Part shown: positions 1 through 7,347 of the stretch, piece by piece
Position numbering within the stretch: position 1 is the first letter of the stretch
Layout of the letters: the number at the start of each line of letters is the position of its first letter
Assembly: GCA_004555765.1 (NCBI GenBank)
Contig: SFHG01000048.1
Coordinates: forward strand, 1-12,561
Reading direction: 5' to 3'
Length of the DNA: 12,561 nt
Origin: Bacteroidales bacterium
GTDB lineage: Bacteria > Bacteroidota > Bacteroidia > Bacteroidales > Porphyromonadaceae
The notes under the pieces: generated by a model
What the model was told of the DNA's origin: nothing
What the model saw: the letters and a program-made list of their open reading frames with translations, nothing else
Databases searched by the model: none
Translations under genes and position numbers: made by a program

Positions 1-120
1 CTCATCCAAACTGACTTCCGTATCCGCCGTGAGATTGATTTTATCCGTAAAGACGGAGATACGGGTGCTCTCCGCCACACGTTTCAGCAAAATCACCATC
101 GCCAGCAGCATCCCCACCTC
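1..120 (-). pseudogene. SulP-family anion transporter fragment (part before the STAS domain), runs off the left edge
   Basis: The minus strand from about position 120 to the left edge reads openly for 40 codons. The peptide contains EVGMLLAMVILLKRVAEST followed by RISVFTDKINL. This resembles the last membrane segment of SulP-type sulfate/bicarbonate/anion permeases and the linker into their cytoplasmic STAS domain. No SulP-like sequence continues upstream: beyond 123 the same frame reads unrelated residues and then meets a stop, and the DNA there encodes part of a transposase. The fragment is therefore a 5'-truncated gene whose remainder (the STAS domain) should lie left of the window. A rescue start at the internal ATG (109-111) is possible but would give only a stump. 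A second SulP gene ends at the right edge of the window. The family assignment rests on a short stretch and is moderately sure. Confidence 0.62.
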
Positions 121-320
121 TAAAAACGTAGTCGTAGGCTTTCCCTTCCTACCGCATTCTCTTCCTTCTTGTACTTCTCCTCAATCACTTTCCGTACCCT
201 ATTCCGATCAATGAGAGTGTCTACCAAGGAAAGAAATCTGTTTTGGCTCTTCCTTGCTCTTTTGGTCACCACTGTGTCCGCAAATGAGTCCTGCTTCGGG
301 GTGCTATTCTTCTACTTCAT
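120..320 (-). pseudogene. IS5-family transposase, N-terminal fragment with in-frame stop
   Basis: Read from ATG 318-320, the frame is M-K-stop (TAG at 312-314), then runs openly to TAG 120-122. The open part includes SFADTVVTKRARKSQNRFL, then LVDTLIDRNRVRKVIEEKY and NAVGRES. The pattern FAD..V.KR.RK.QN.FL..VD.LID, then R..I...Y.K..NA.G, matches what I remember of the N-terminus of ISPg1-like IS5-family transposases of Porphyromonas and Bacteroides. That match is from memory and not checked by search. Only about 60 residues remain, without any DDE catalytic domain, so it cannot be active. After the GRES codons an extra base seems to shift the frame: the family usually continues Y-D, and TAC GAC is present one base out of frame. 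The usual Trp after LID is Arg here (CGG instead of TGG). The coding match stops where SulP-like sequence begins. Confidence 0.68.
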
Positions 321-494
321 TCTTATGAGTCTGTTCGGATCCTTTTGTGGAGCTTTTACCCCCTGACCCTACCTCAAGAAACCCATAACTCAACTATCTT
401 GCCCTTCTCTCCGCGCAAAGGTTTCAAGGTCTCTTTTATGGATGGTATCGACAAAACGAGAGGGTGTGTCAAAACATCTGTTTTGACACACCCT
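121..494 (-). mobile_element. Truncated insertion sequence remnant (IS5-type)
   Basis: This stretch holds a likely outer tip at 461-494 (perfect inverted repeat beginning AGGGTGTGTCAAAA), about 140 bp of leader without a convincing gene (321-460), and the start of a transposase (120-320). The opposite end and most of the transposase are missing, replaced by SulP-like sequence at about 120-130. Sequences of the AGGGTGTGTCAAAA type are, as I recall, common at ends of Bacteroidetes IS elements; this is unverified. The element lies directly downstream of the metalloprotease gene, 26 bp past its stop. The right boundary is uncertain by a few bases; the left boundary is uncertain by about 10 bases. 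Confidence 0.55.
461..494 (-). terminator. Perfect 14-bp hairpin: IS tip and likely operon terminator
   Basis: AGGGTGTGTCAAAA (461-474) and TTTTGACACACCCT (481-494) are exact reverse complements around a 6-base loop. The hairpin starts 26 bp after the metalloprotease stop, where an operon terminator would be expected. Its stem carries an A/T tract at the loop side, and on the minus strand it is followed by CTCGTTTTG, which is not a clean U-run. Its relation to the transposase remnant suggests that it began as an IS end. Such tips can insulate the element from outside transcription. The inverted repeat is certain; the terminator role is inferred. Confidence 0.6.
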
Positions 495-520
495 TCCCTC
501 ATTTTGATGCCATTAGAGGG

Positions 521-3136
521 TCAGTCCAGTAACTTCTTGAATAAAAGTTCCCAGCTGAGATAAAATCCCTTGGTTTCTCTGTCAGTGGTAGAGAGTGCAC
601 GTTGTCTGTAGAGCCGTCTAATTTCCTTGAGATAGGTCAACAGCAGAGGAGTCGCTTGGAACGATCGCACGCGATTTGGTTGGACATTGACCCGATAAAA
701 ATTATGATTGTCACTAATTCCACACGCCGTATGGTGCATACACTGAGGTTGGTCAATATACTGAGACACATAAGCCCGATCATTGGCAATAGCTGTGGTC
801 ATTGGAGAAGTAAGCACAGCATCTTTTGTCGGAATATAGCCAATTATGGCATTGATGGCGGTGTTTTGTATCGCCATTTCATTGTCAGACAATTTTTCCC
901 CTTTGTAGCTGGCCTTGAATAGCTCTTTTATGAGGTCAGAGAGATATTGGTCAAGTGTGTAACCGGTGGAGACTTGTGCTTCGTACCCCTCAATAACTCC
1001 TAACAATCTGTAATCTGCAAAAAGATCAGTGATGATTGTGCTGTATATGGCACGCGGATACCGAGCAGAATATAAATCTCCAGAGACATCGTATTTCTGA
1101 TTGGATAGCGGAGTGAAAAGCCACTGATCCATATCTCTGATCTGGTGCATAATCCACCGTAGGGCTTCCCGTTGTTTGGCACGCGGGAAATAGGTCACCG
1201 GCATCCGTCCATCGCCCTGTACAGCAAAGTAGTATTCCCTTCCGCCAATGTATGGCAGAGCGTGCCCAAGATACCTTGTGAATTGCATGATAATCTCCCC
1301 ACGCATAGCCATAAGGTCGGTAGCGGTTGCTCCCGGAACTTGCAACCATCTTTCGTAGTTTTGGGTAACAATTTTCAGATTTTTGATGCCATACTCTCCG
1401 GCTTTTATCTGATTATCTGAGAGGTCTTCGATCTGGTCGGTTGGATCAATGATGGTTACCTGCTCGGCACCATAGCGGTACATGGGATCGTCAATTTTGT
1501 CGAGGATCCACTTGTTTAGAGTCTCTTTCTCATCATCGGGTGTCGGAGCATCGGGGATCAGACGATAGCCCCACTCTATGGCAAACCTATCGTAAACACC
1601 GAGGTGTGGAGGTATCAGGGAGACTCCTCTCTCGACATCTCCGGGCTGTGCCACATAATTATTTCGGGCATAGTCCATAATGGAGGGAGTGGTGCCATAC
1701 TGTTGCGTAAAATCCGGATCCCGGAGTTTCTCGGTAGGGTAGGCGTAGCTCGCCCCCATATTGTGGGTAAGACCCAGCGTATGGCCGACCTCATGGGCTA
1801 TGACGTACCTTATCGACTCCAGCAGAAGCTCCTCGGGCATATCCCGGGATTGCATCCTCTTGTCGGCAGCAGCGGTCTGAGTAAATCGCCAATAATACAG
1901 GCGGGCAAGAATATTGTGGTACCAGATGACATCTGCATTAAGAATCTCACCGGAGCGGGGATCAATGTGAATCGGGCCCATCGCATTGGCAATCTTGGCG
2001 GCAGCGTACTTGATGCAGGAAAAACGAAGGTCGTCGGGATCAAAGTCCGGCATCTCGTCCTTGGTGGGATACATACGAGCCCTGATGGCATGACGAAATC
2101 CTGCTGCCTCCAGTGCGACGTTCCAATCCTCCACACCTGCTTTTATCGCCTCGTGCCATCGGGAGGGGAAGGCGGTGTCGATGTAGAAGACGACAGGCTT
2201 GATGGGATCGACTACTTCGCCTCTGCGATAGGCCTCCATGTCTGAGGGCTCCAGCCTCCGACGATGGATTACGCCATAACCCCTGACAGCCTGAGAGGGT
2301 GTGGTCGTAAAGGTCTCCTTGTCTGTACTGTAGTAACCGACACGATTGTCACTCAGTCGGATGCGCATCGGCACGTCCGGCAGTAAAACAATGGAGCGAT
2401 GCGTCTCGACCGTGTAGGGACTGTTGCCTTGTCTGAAAGCCAGGATGCATTTTACCTCAACGTTTTGAGGAAATGCCTTGATTTGCGTAAAATATGATCC
2501 CCCGGGCAGAGGGGTCGACGGGACACCACTGCTTGGGGATATCCGCGGGGACAGCAGGCTCTCTCCTCCCAGGAAGAAGTCTGTGACGTCAATGACTACA
2601 CTGCCGGGCAGTCGCGCAGAAATGCCAAAAGTCTTAAGGATGGGGTTCAGATAGTTCTTGTCAAACGCAGACTTAATAGCCCCTCCCTCCTCCACAGCAC
2701 TGGAATACCTTTGTGCGTACATTAGAACCTTTTGTTCATCGCGAAGCGTAAAGCTTACGATGAATGGCTCAGAGACCATCTGTCCTGCAACTGCATCAAT
2801 GGTGCTTGAGGTACGCGAGATGCGATTGGAAATTAGGATGGGTCTGGATAAAATACTGTCCCGCAGCTCGAAGTAGAGGCGGTCTCCCTTGGAGATGACC
2901 TTGAAGAGTCCATCCTGTAACTCTGCACCCTTCAAAAGGTCGGCGTACTTTCGCTCTTCTTCCGATTCGGTCGGTGTCCTGTTGCTGTTTCGCTCCGACT
3001 CCTCCTTCGCTTGTTGTCTTTTACTCTTAAACCATCCCTTACTTGTCCCCGGAGAGAGACACTCACTCTGAGGAGCTGCATTGGAGAATGCAATCAGCGA
3101 AATGAGGACGGCGAAAAGTATCTGTAATCGTTTCAT
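521..3136 (-). CDS. Metzincin-type zinc-dependent metalloprotease (DUF5117/DUF4953 type), secreted
   Basis: The 871-residue product starts with a signal peptide (residues 1-20, MKRLQILFAVLISLIAFSNA) that has no lipobox, so export followed by signal peptidase I cleavage is expected. Residues about 55-100 resemble the DUF5118-type lead region, about 100-300 the DUF5117-type region, and about 310-500 hold the catalytic core. There HEVGHTLGLTHN gives the zinc ligands H448, H452 and H458 and the catalytic E449. S485-I-M487-D-Y489 is the Met-turn that defines metzincins. The length fits this family (roughly 800-870 residues). All catalytic residues are intact. Near the C-terminus lies C799-M-H-H-T-A-C805, possibly a disulfide or a second metal site. 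No type IX secretion C-terminal domain is evident, so periplasmic versus surface location is open. It is the last gene of the operon, 109 bp after the PKD-like lipoprotein gene, and probably processes the protein or peptide substrate imported by the SusC/D pair. The substrate is unknown. Confidence 0.93.
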   Translation of the reverse strand: MKRLQILFAVLISLIAFSNAAPQSECLSPGTSKGWFKSKRQQAKEESERNSNRTPTESEEERKYADLLKGAELQDGLFKVISKGDRLYFELRDSILSRPILISNRISRTSSTIDAVAGQMVSEPFIVSFTLRDEQKVLMYAQRYSSAVEEGGAIKSAFDKNYLNPILKTFGISARLPGSVVIDVTDFFLGGESLLSPRISPSSGVPSTPLPGGSYFTQIKAFPQNVEVKCILAFRQGNSPYTVETHRSIVLLPDVPMRIRLSDNRVGYYSTDKETFTTTPSQAVRGYGVIHRRRLEPSDMEAYRRGEVVDPIKPVVFYIDTAFPSRWHEAIKAGVEDWNVALEAAGFRHAIRARMYPTKDEMPDFDPDDLRFSCIKYAAAKIANAMGPIHIDPRSGEILNADVIWYHNILARLYYWRFTQTAAADKRMQSRDMPEELLLESIRYVIAHEVGHTLGLTHNMGASYAYPTEKLRDPDFTQQYGTTPSIMDYARNNYVAQPGDVERGVSLIPPHLGVYDRFAIEWGYRLIPDAPTPDDEKETLNKWILDKIDDPMYRYGAEQVTIIDPTDQIEDLSDNQIKAGEYGIKNLKIVTQNYERWLQVPGATATDLMAMRGEIIMQFTRYLGHALPYIGGREYYFAVQGDGRMPVTYFPRAKQREALRWIMHQIRDMDQWLFTPLSNQKYDVSGDLYSARYPRAIYSTIITDLFADYRLLGVIEGYEAQVSTGYTLDQYLSDLIKELFKASYKGEKLSDNEMAIQNTAINAIIGYIPTKDAVLTSPMTTAIANDRAYVSQYIDQPQCMHHTACGISDNHNFYRVNVQPNRVRSFQATPLLLTYLKEIRRLYRQRALSTTDRETKGFYLSWELLFKKLLD

Positions 3137-3173
3137 TTATTGTGGTGTGCCAGTGAAGATCGATGACCCACAT

Positions 3174-3200
3174 CTCCTCCAACTGCGCTTGCGGGAGGAG
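3174..3200 (-). other. Hairpin in the gap before the metalloprotease gene
   Basis: CTCCTCC (3174-3180) and GGAGGAG (3194-3200) are perfect complements around a 13-base loop. They lie in the only gap above 100 bp inside the six-gene cluster (3137-3245). A smaller 5-bp stem (GTCCT/AGGAC, 3229-3242) lies just after the preceding stop codon. There is no U-run on the minus strand after either, so these could be mRNA-processing or attenuation structures that set a different protease level. The role is inferred only from position. Confidence 0.3.
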
Positions 3201-3245
3201 TGTGTGAGCCATTGATCAAAACATAACAGTCCTTATGAGGACATC

Positions 3246-4901
3246 TTACTCGCCAATAGGGGTGACGTCCAATATCGTTCCAAATCCGGTATAATCACTT
3301 GCCTTGTCTCGTAAAAGTATGCCCGATGTGGCAAAGTTGGGGTCTATGGGCAGGATGCGGACAAGTCCATCTTCTCCTTTCTGTATGCTCAAAATCAAAG
3401 CCATGCAATTGTACTTGAGCTCCGGGAGCAGTGACCCTCCGACGAGTGTCGGCTCGAAGTTGTACTCTCCCTGGATAAAGAGCTTGGCGTTGCTTATGAC
3501 CTCTCCGGCATTGACTTCATAAAGGACTCCTGAGGGCTTAATCTCCTGAGATGTCCCAATAAATGTAAAGGCATAAATCTTATCCTTCGTGACAGCGTAG
3601 AGCAGGTTGTATTTTTTTGAGAAGAAGACGGACTTGGCTTCGTCCAGTATGGACTTGCCATTAGGTGAGATGCTGTATTTGCTTTGTGCACACGCCATCT
3701 CTTCATGCTGGATTACCTTTCCTGCGTTATCTTTCCGCTCCTTCTCGTGCATCTTTACGATGTAGAGCTCATAATTGTCTGTGCTGTTATTCTTCAGAAG
3801 TATTCGCCCAAACTTGCCATCGTCGGAGATGTCGGCTGCGATTGCGGTGCGATTGGGAAGCTTTCCCGGATCAAACTGCTCATTCGCCGCAAAGGTCTCC
3901 TTGTTGAAGCTGTAGCTCTGATACTTTGCAAAGCCCAAGATTGCTTCCTTCCCTTCGTCGTAGTAGATGGCAAAGCCATCATTGTTTTGCCTGTTGCCGG
4001 ACACGCCCACGATGTTATTACTTATCTTGGTGCCGGCAAGTACGGATTCCGGGACAGAGAATACCGTCTCGGCATTGCGCGAGCGATGGCTTATCTTATA
4101 GATTCCGTCTGTGGTGTCAAGGAAATAATACTCTCCTGCAGAGAAATGGTTCTTGACCCGAATGTCGCCGGACTTGTAAATTGCAATCCTGTCGTCCGAC
4201 AAGTTTCCGGCAAGGCTAAAGTCCTTGGTGTTGTACTTATAGAGCTTGCCATCATCGGTGCTCACCCACAAATAGCTGTCTCGTCCGAAATAGGTAGCGT
4301 ATCCCCAGTAAGCGTATGTTATCTTATTCGCCCTCCCGGGTATGGCGCCTTCGGGCGTGCTGCCCAGAATATCTCGGAACCAGACTTGATCTCCCTTGTA
4401 CTTAATCGATACACTCTGATCTTTGATATAGGTCAAATCCGTGTGTGCACCGCCATCCTTGGTGTCGGCTACCACCAAGCCACTGATATAGGAGCCGCGA
4501 ATGGTGAGTGGCCACGAATAGATGTATTCAATTCCCCCATGTTTGTTGTCTGTGATCGTAAGGAACAGATAATATGGCTTGGAGGAAATGGGTTTCGTGG
4601 CGATATAGTCCAGCCGCAGGTCAGTCCCTATTGTCTCGAGGTCTGTGCTGCGTTGGTCGGTCGTCGCTGTGATCTGCCATTTATAAGAGACATCTGCATC
4701 CTCAAACTTTGGATCCGGCTTGGGGCTGATGATCAGATGAGTCTGAAAATCTACGAACTGCTCTTTGGCAATCCCTACGGTGTCTATGACCACATCGGGG
4801 ATGGGATTGGAGGGCAAAGTACTCTTGTCCTTGTAGCACGAACTCAAGGAGACCGACAATAATCCCACCGCCGTGATGAGGCTTTGTACTAATTTCTTCA
4901 T
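3246..4901 (-). CDS. PKD-like family lipoprotein (SusC/D accessory)
   Basis: The product is 551 residues. The start is placed at ATG 4899-4901 (MKKLVQSLITAVGLLS...), which gives a standard lipoprotein signal with lipobox S-L-S-S-C22. A GTG at 4914-4916 would add five residues but gives a weaker n-region. After the Cys comes YKDKS and a linker. Residues about 35-135 look like a PKD-type beta-sandwich (DVSYKWQ, then LFLTITDNKHGGIEYIYSW). The rest is beta-rich, with blade-like stretches such as SYLWVSTDDGKLYKYNTKD and DTTDGIYKISHRS, perhaps a propeller-like fold. The architecture matches the PKD-like lipoproteins that in Bacteroidales follow SusC, SusD and DUF4843 genes. It starts 18 bp after the DUF4843 stop. 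It is likely a surface-exposed substrate-binding or scaffolding partner of the SusCD complex; the ligand is unknown. Confidence 0.88.
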   Translation of the reverse strand: MKKLVQSLITAVGLLSVSLSSCYKDKSTLPSNPIPDVVIDTVGIAKEQFVDFQTHLIISPKPDPKFEDADVSYKWQITATTDQRSTDLETIGTDLRLDYIATKPISSKPYYLFLTITDNKHGGIEYIYSWPLTIRGSYISGLVVADTKDGGAHTDLTYIKDQSVSIKYKGDQVWFRDILGSTPEGAIPGRANKITYAYWGYATYFGRDSYLWVSTDDGKLYKYNTKDFSLAGNLSDDRIAIYKSGDIRVKNHFSAGEYYFLDTTDGIYKISHRSRNAETVFSVPESVLAGTKISNNIVGVSGNRQNNDGFAIYYDEGKEAILGFAKYQSYSFNKETFAANEQFDPGKLPNRTAIAADISDDGKFGRILLKNNSTDNYELYIVKMHEKERKDNAGKVIQHEEMACAQSKYSISPNGKSILDEAKSVFFSKKYNLLYAVTKDKIYAFTFIGTSQEIKPSGVLYEVNAGEVISNAKLFIQGEYNFEPTLVGGSLLPELKYNCMALILSIQKGEDGLVRILPIDPNFATSGILLRDKASDYTGFGTILDVTPIGE

Positions 4902-4919
4902 ATAGTATTTGTTCACTGA

Positions 4920-5789
4920 TTACTTGGTTCTGGCCTCAATGCGTTTACCCTTTAGCGCGCCACCATCGTGGACGAGTGGGGCACCGGGGTGATGTGTATT
5001 ATAGTCCTCGATATAGTCTGCGATCTTCTTGGTATAGGCGAGATAAGTCTTGCGAATGGCTCCGTCCCATGGCAGGTACTTGTACCCTCCGGGATTGGCA
5101 TTGTTGGAGCCGTGCTTTACCTTGTCATCCCAGTCGTTCCAATTGAGCGCAGCAACGATAACCTCCAGCGCTTTGACACTAAAGTAATCCTTGGAGTCTG
5201 AGAATGCCATGTCAGAGCCCTGAATCAAGGCATTGTAGGTCATGAAGTGCGTAGTCAGAACCGGTGGCTCAAGTCGAATGCCCCAGCGCATAACGGCCTT
5301 GGTAAACTCCGGAGGTCCCGCGAGAAGATCATCGGAATCTTTTATGCGGAATGCGATTTGGACATCATGCTCCTTTAGTTCCTTCCGATTAATTAACTTG
5401 AACTTAATTGCTCCCGTCATCGCATTGGCCGGAACAGATGCCCCCAGCACCTCAAAATAGTCTGCGGGAGCACTTTCGTCCTTGATCACCTCTATATTGA
5501 CGGCACGATCTGTATCGCTCTTCAGCCCAATCAGATAGAGTGGTATGCTGTCAATATGGCTCTCGGCGTCGGGGTCGGAAAAGAATGAGTAGGACTTGTA
5601 GAACGTCTTGTCCCCCGGGACATATCCGGTAGGCTCCTTTATCCCCTTGTCGTTGGTCGCATACGGGAAGCGTACCGCATTGTACCGGGGGTTGTAGAAT
5701 GGTGTCTCGCTCTTCTTGCACCCGTTGGACAATAAGAGTATAGGGATCAAGAGCAATAGCAATAGTCGACTGTATTTATGCAGGTTCAT
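4920..5789 (-). CDS. DUF4843-type lipoprotein (SusC/D accessory)
   Basis: The product is 289 residues from ATG 5787-5789 (MNLHKYSRLLLLLLIPILLL). A Leu-rich hydrophobic core and S-N-G-C24 give a lipoprotein signal. An in-frame ATG at 5802-5804 (MTQTTMNLHKY) is an alternative, only 4 bp after the SusD stop, and could mark translational coupling. The mature part begins KKSETPFYNPRYNAVRFPY. It then has a beta-sandwich-like pattern with YSFFSDP, then IPLYLIGLKSDTDRAVNIEV, APADYFEVL and IKFKLINRKELKEHDV. This order (a VxF..P start, a phrase about rights to zero or one state, then a 'yF.v' loop) is characteristic of DUF4843 proteins. They are encoded beside SusCD pairs and PKD-like lipoproteins but have no established biochemical role. 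It is probably anchored in the outer membrane as part of the uptake complex. Confidence 0.85.
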   Translation of the reverse strand: MNLHKYSRLLLLLLIPILLLSNGCKKSETPFYNPRYNAVRFPYATNDKGIKEPTGYVPGDKTFYKSYSFFSDPDAESHIDSIPLYLIGLKSDTDRAVNIEVIKDESAPADYFEVLGASVPANAMTGAIKFKLINRKELKEHDVQIAFRIKDSDDLLAGPPEFTKAVMRWGIRLEPPVLTTHFMTYNALIQGSDMAFSDSKDYFSVKALEVIVAALNWNDWDDKVKHGSNNANPGGYKYLPWDGAIRKTYLAYTKKIADYIEDYNTHHPGAPLVHDGGALKGKRIEARTK

Positions 5790-5808
5790 GGTCGTCTGAG
5801 TCATTAGA

Positions 5809-7308
5809 TTATTGTATTCTGCCATAGGAGCTCTCCATGTCAGGGAATGGCATGAGGTACTGTGCATCGCTCATCTCCTGACCCTCAGAAAGCTGCGGGA
5901 TTTCTTTGAGCGCCAGACGCTTCTGCAGGAAGAACAGTACGCCCTCGCCCGTAAACTCTCGCTCGTACTCACCAAAGATCAGTTTCCTTACATCCCCGAC
6001 CTCGGTTTGCTCGTCAATGCTGTCTGAGATACCTCGCCTGTGGCGGATGGTATTAAGTAAGTCTATCGCACCCTTCTTGTCTCCTTTGAAGAGTTTCGCC
6101 TCTGCCAAGATATAGTACACTTCAGGCAGACGGATCATATTGATGCGATTATTGACACCATCGCGACTCGCATATTTGAGTGAAGTGTAGGTGCCGGCGC
6201 TGTTTTTTGTAAGCACTTTAGACAGTCTCACGTCTGCGTTACTGTCGCCGAATAGTTGCCTGATACGATCGGAGGTAAGAACAAGTGCAGATGCGTCCCA
6301 GTTGTCAGGATTGATCTTGAAATACTGCTGAGTATAATCATCCAACTTCGGGACATCCAACGCAAAAAGTGCCTCCGTTGCAAAAGAGCAATTGTTGATC
6401 GAGATCTCGTGGGCTTGCTGCAACCGTATGGATGTATTGATGACTTTGGCATTCTTGACCAGGGAATTACCATCTGAGGCTGCAACGACTTCAGATGCCG
6501 CCTCGAAGGCCTTATCCACAGCCTCCGGCGTGCCAAACCACATAGCTGCCCTTGCCTGTAGAGCACGTACCGCATAGTAGTTTAGCTTCAGGTTGCGTTT
6601 CTTGTAGTAACCATCGACGTTCACCTCCTTGAGCTCATCCAAGTGCCCATCCGAGACGATAGGGTCATACTCCCTGAGGAGCGCAGCCGCCTCGTCCAAG
6701 TCTTTCATAAGAGAGTCATAGAGTTCAGCACCGGTAAATTGCCTTTCCGTCTCCTTGCTCAGTCTTGTTACGTATGGGATGGATGGCTTCTTGCTCAGCT
6801 CCTCCACTCTGGTCGAGTATCCTCCGTACCCGTAATACCTCAGCAGATCCAGATGTACATAGGCTCGAATCGCAAGAAACTCCCCTTTGATGATGGCGTA
6901 CTCCATCGGAGAAATGGTACTCTTACGCTCCTCCAGTTTGATGAGACCGTCGTTGGCGTTGGCGATGACGTTGTACATCTTGTTCCAAATGCCTTCGACG
7001 CGATTGAAAACGGTCTTCTCTCTATACTGATGATTGAAAATAGCCTTGTCTGCCTCCGTGGTTGGCTCGCGGTATTGATGAGCCAGCATTTCGGGTAAAA
7101 ACCATGACAACTCTCTCCCATACAGATTCTCGTCAGACAGGGCAATATAGCATCCGGTGAGACTCTGCTGGAAACCCTTGACGGTCTTGAGATGCTGCTC
7201 ATCTCGGATCTCCGAGACAGGCGTGACCTCGAACCACTTGTCGCACGCACTCAGAGCTGTCAGAGAGAGAAGAAAGAAGAGTACGTGTATATATGTTGTT
7301 CTTTTCAT
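5809..7308 (-). CDS. SusD/RagB-like nutrient-binding outer-membrane lipoprotein
   Basis: The product is 499 residues, with the start set at ATG 7306-7308 because MKRTTYIHVLFFLLSLTALSAC gives a clean lipoprotein signal with lipobox L-S-A-C22. Upstream ATGs (7318-7320 and 7342-7344) would only add residues before it. The mature start DKWFEVTP is typical of SusD proteins. Helical TPR-like segments follow: GIWNKMYNVIANANDGL, then EFLAIRAYVHLDLLRYYG at about 160-180. The C-terminal RagB/SusD signature is present in IRLPEVYYILAEAKLFKGD and LLNTIRHRRGI, and the protein ends MPFPDMESSYGRIQ. SusD proteins act as a lid on the SusC barrel and bind the nutrient at the cell surface. The gene lies 39 bp after susC and is followed almost at once by the DUF4843 gene. 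The substrate cannot be read from sequence; the metalloprotease in the same operon points to peptides rather than glycans. Confidence 0.94.
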   Translation of the reverse strand: MKRTTYIHVLFFLLSLTALSACDKWFEVTPVSEIRDEQHLKTVKGFQQSLTGCYIALSDENLYGRELSWFLPEMLAHQYREPTTEADKAIFNHQYREKTVFNRVEGIWNKMYNVIANANDGLIKLEERKSTISPMEYAIIKGEFLAIRAYVHLDLLRYYGYGGYSTRVEELSKKPSIPYVTRLSKETERQFTGAELYDSLMKDLDEAAALLREYDPIVSDGHLDELKEVNVDGYYKKRNLKLNYYAVRALQARAAMWFGTPEAVDKAFEAASEVVAASDGNSLVKNAKVINTSIRLQQAHEISINNCSFATEALFALDVPKLDDYTQQYFKINPDNWDASALVLTSDRIRQLFGDSNADVRLSKVLTKNSAGTYTSLKYASRDGVNNRINMIRLPEVYYILAEAKLFKGDKKGAIDLLNTIRHRRGISDSIDEQTEVGDVRKLIFGEYEREFTGEGVLFFLQKRLALKEIPQLSEGQEMSDAQYLMPFPDMESSYGRIQ

Positions 7309-7347
7309 TGTGTTGTACATTGATGAAATAGGGATTGCAAACACAGG

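Noticed and set aside
29..563. Three small plus-strand frames (29-214, 169-366, 345-563) at the left edge.
   Set aside because: They lie opposite the SulP and transposase remnants and the IS tip, and their translations look random and low-complexity.
1604..2245. A 213-codon plus-strand frame opposite the metalloprotease catalytic region.
   Set aside because: It is antisense to the conserved HExxH region. Its Gly/Val/Ile-rich translation has no recognisable domain.
3684..4862. A 392-codon open frame on the plus strand, opposite the PKD-like lipoprotein gene.
   Set aside because: The translation is rich in Cys, Val and Ile with no family resemblance, and it lies wholly antisense to a well-supported gene. 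It is a composition-driven shadow.
6643..7098. A 151-codon plus-strand frame within the SusD gene.
   Set aside because: It is antisense to strongly typical SusD coding sequence and has no domain-like pattern.
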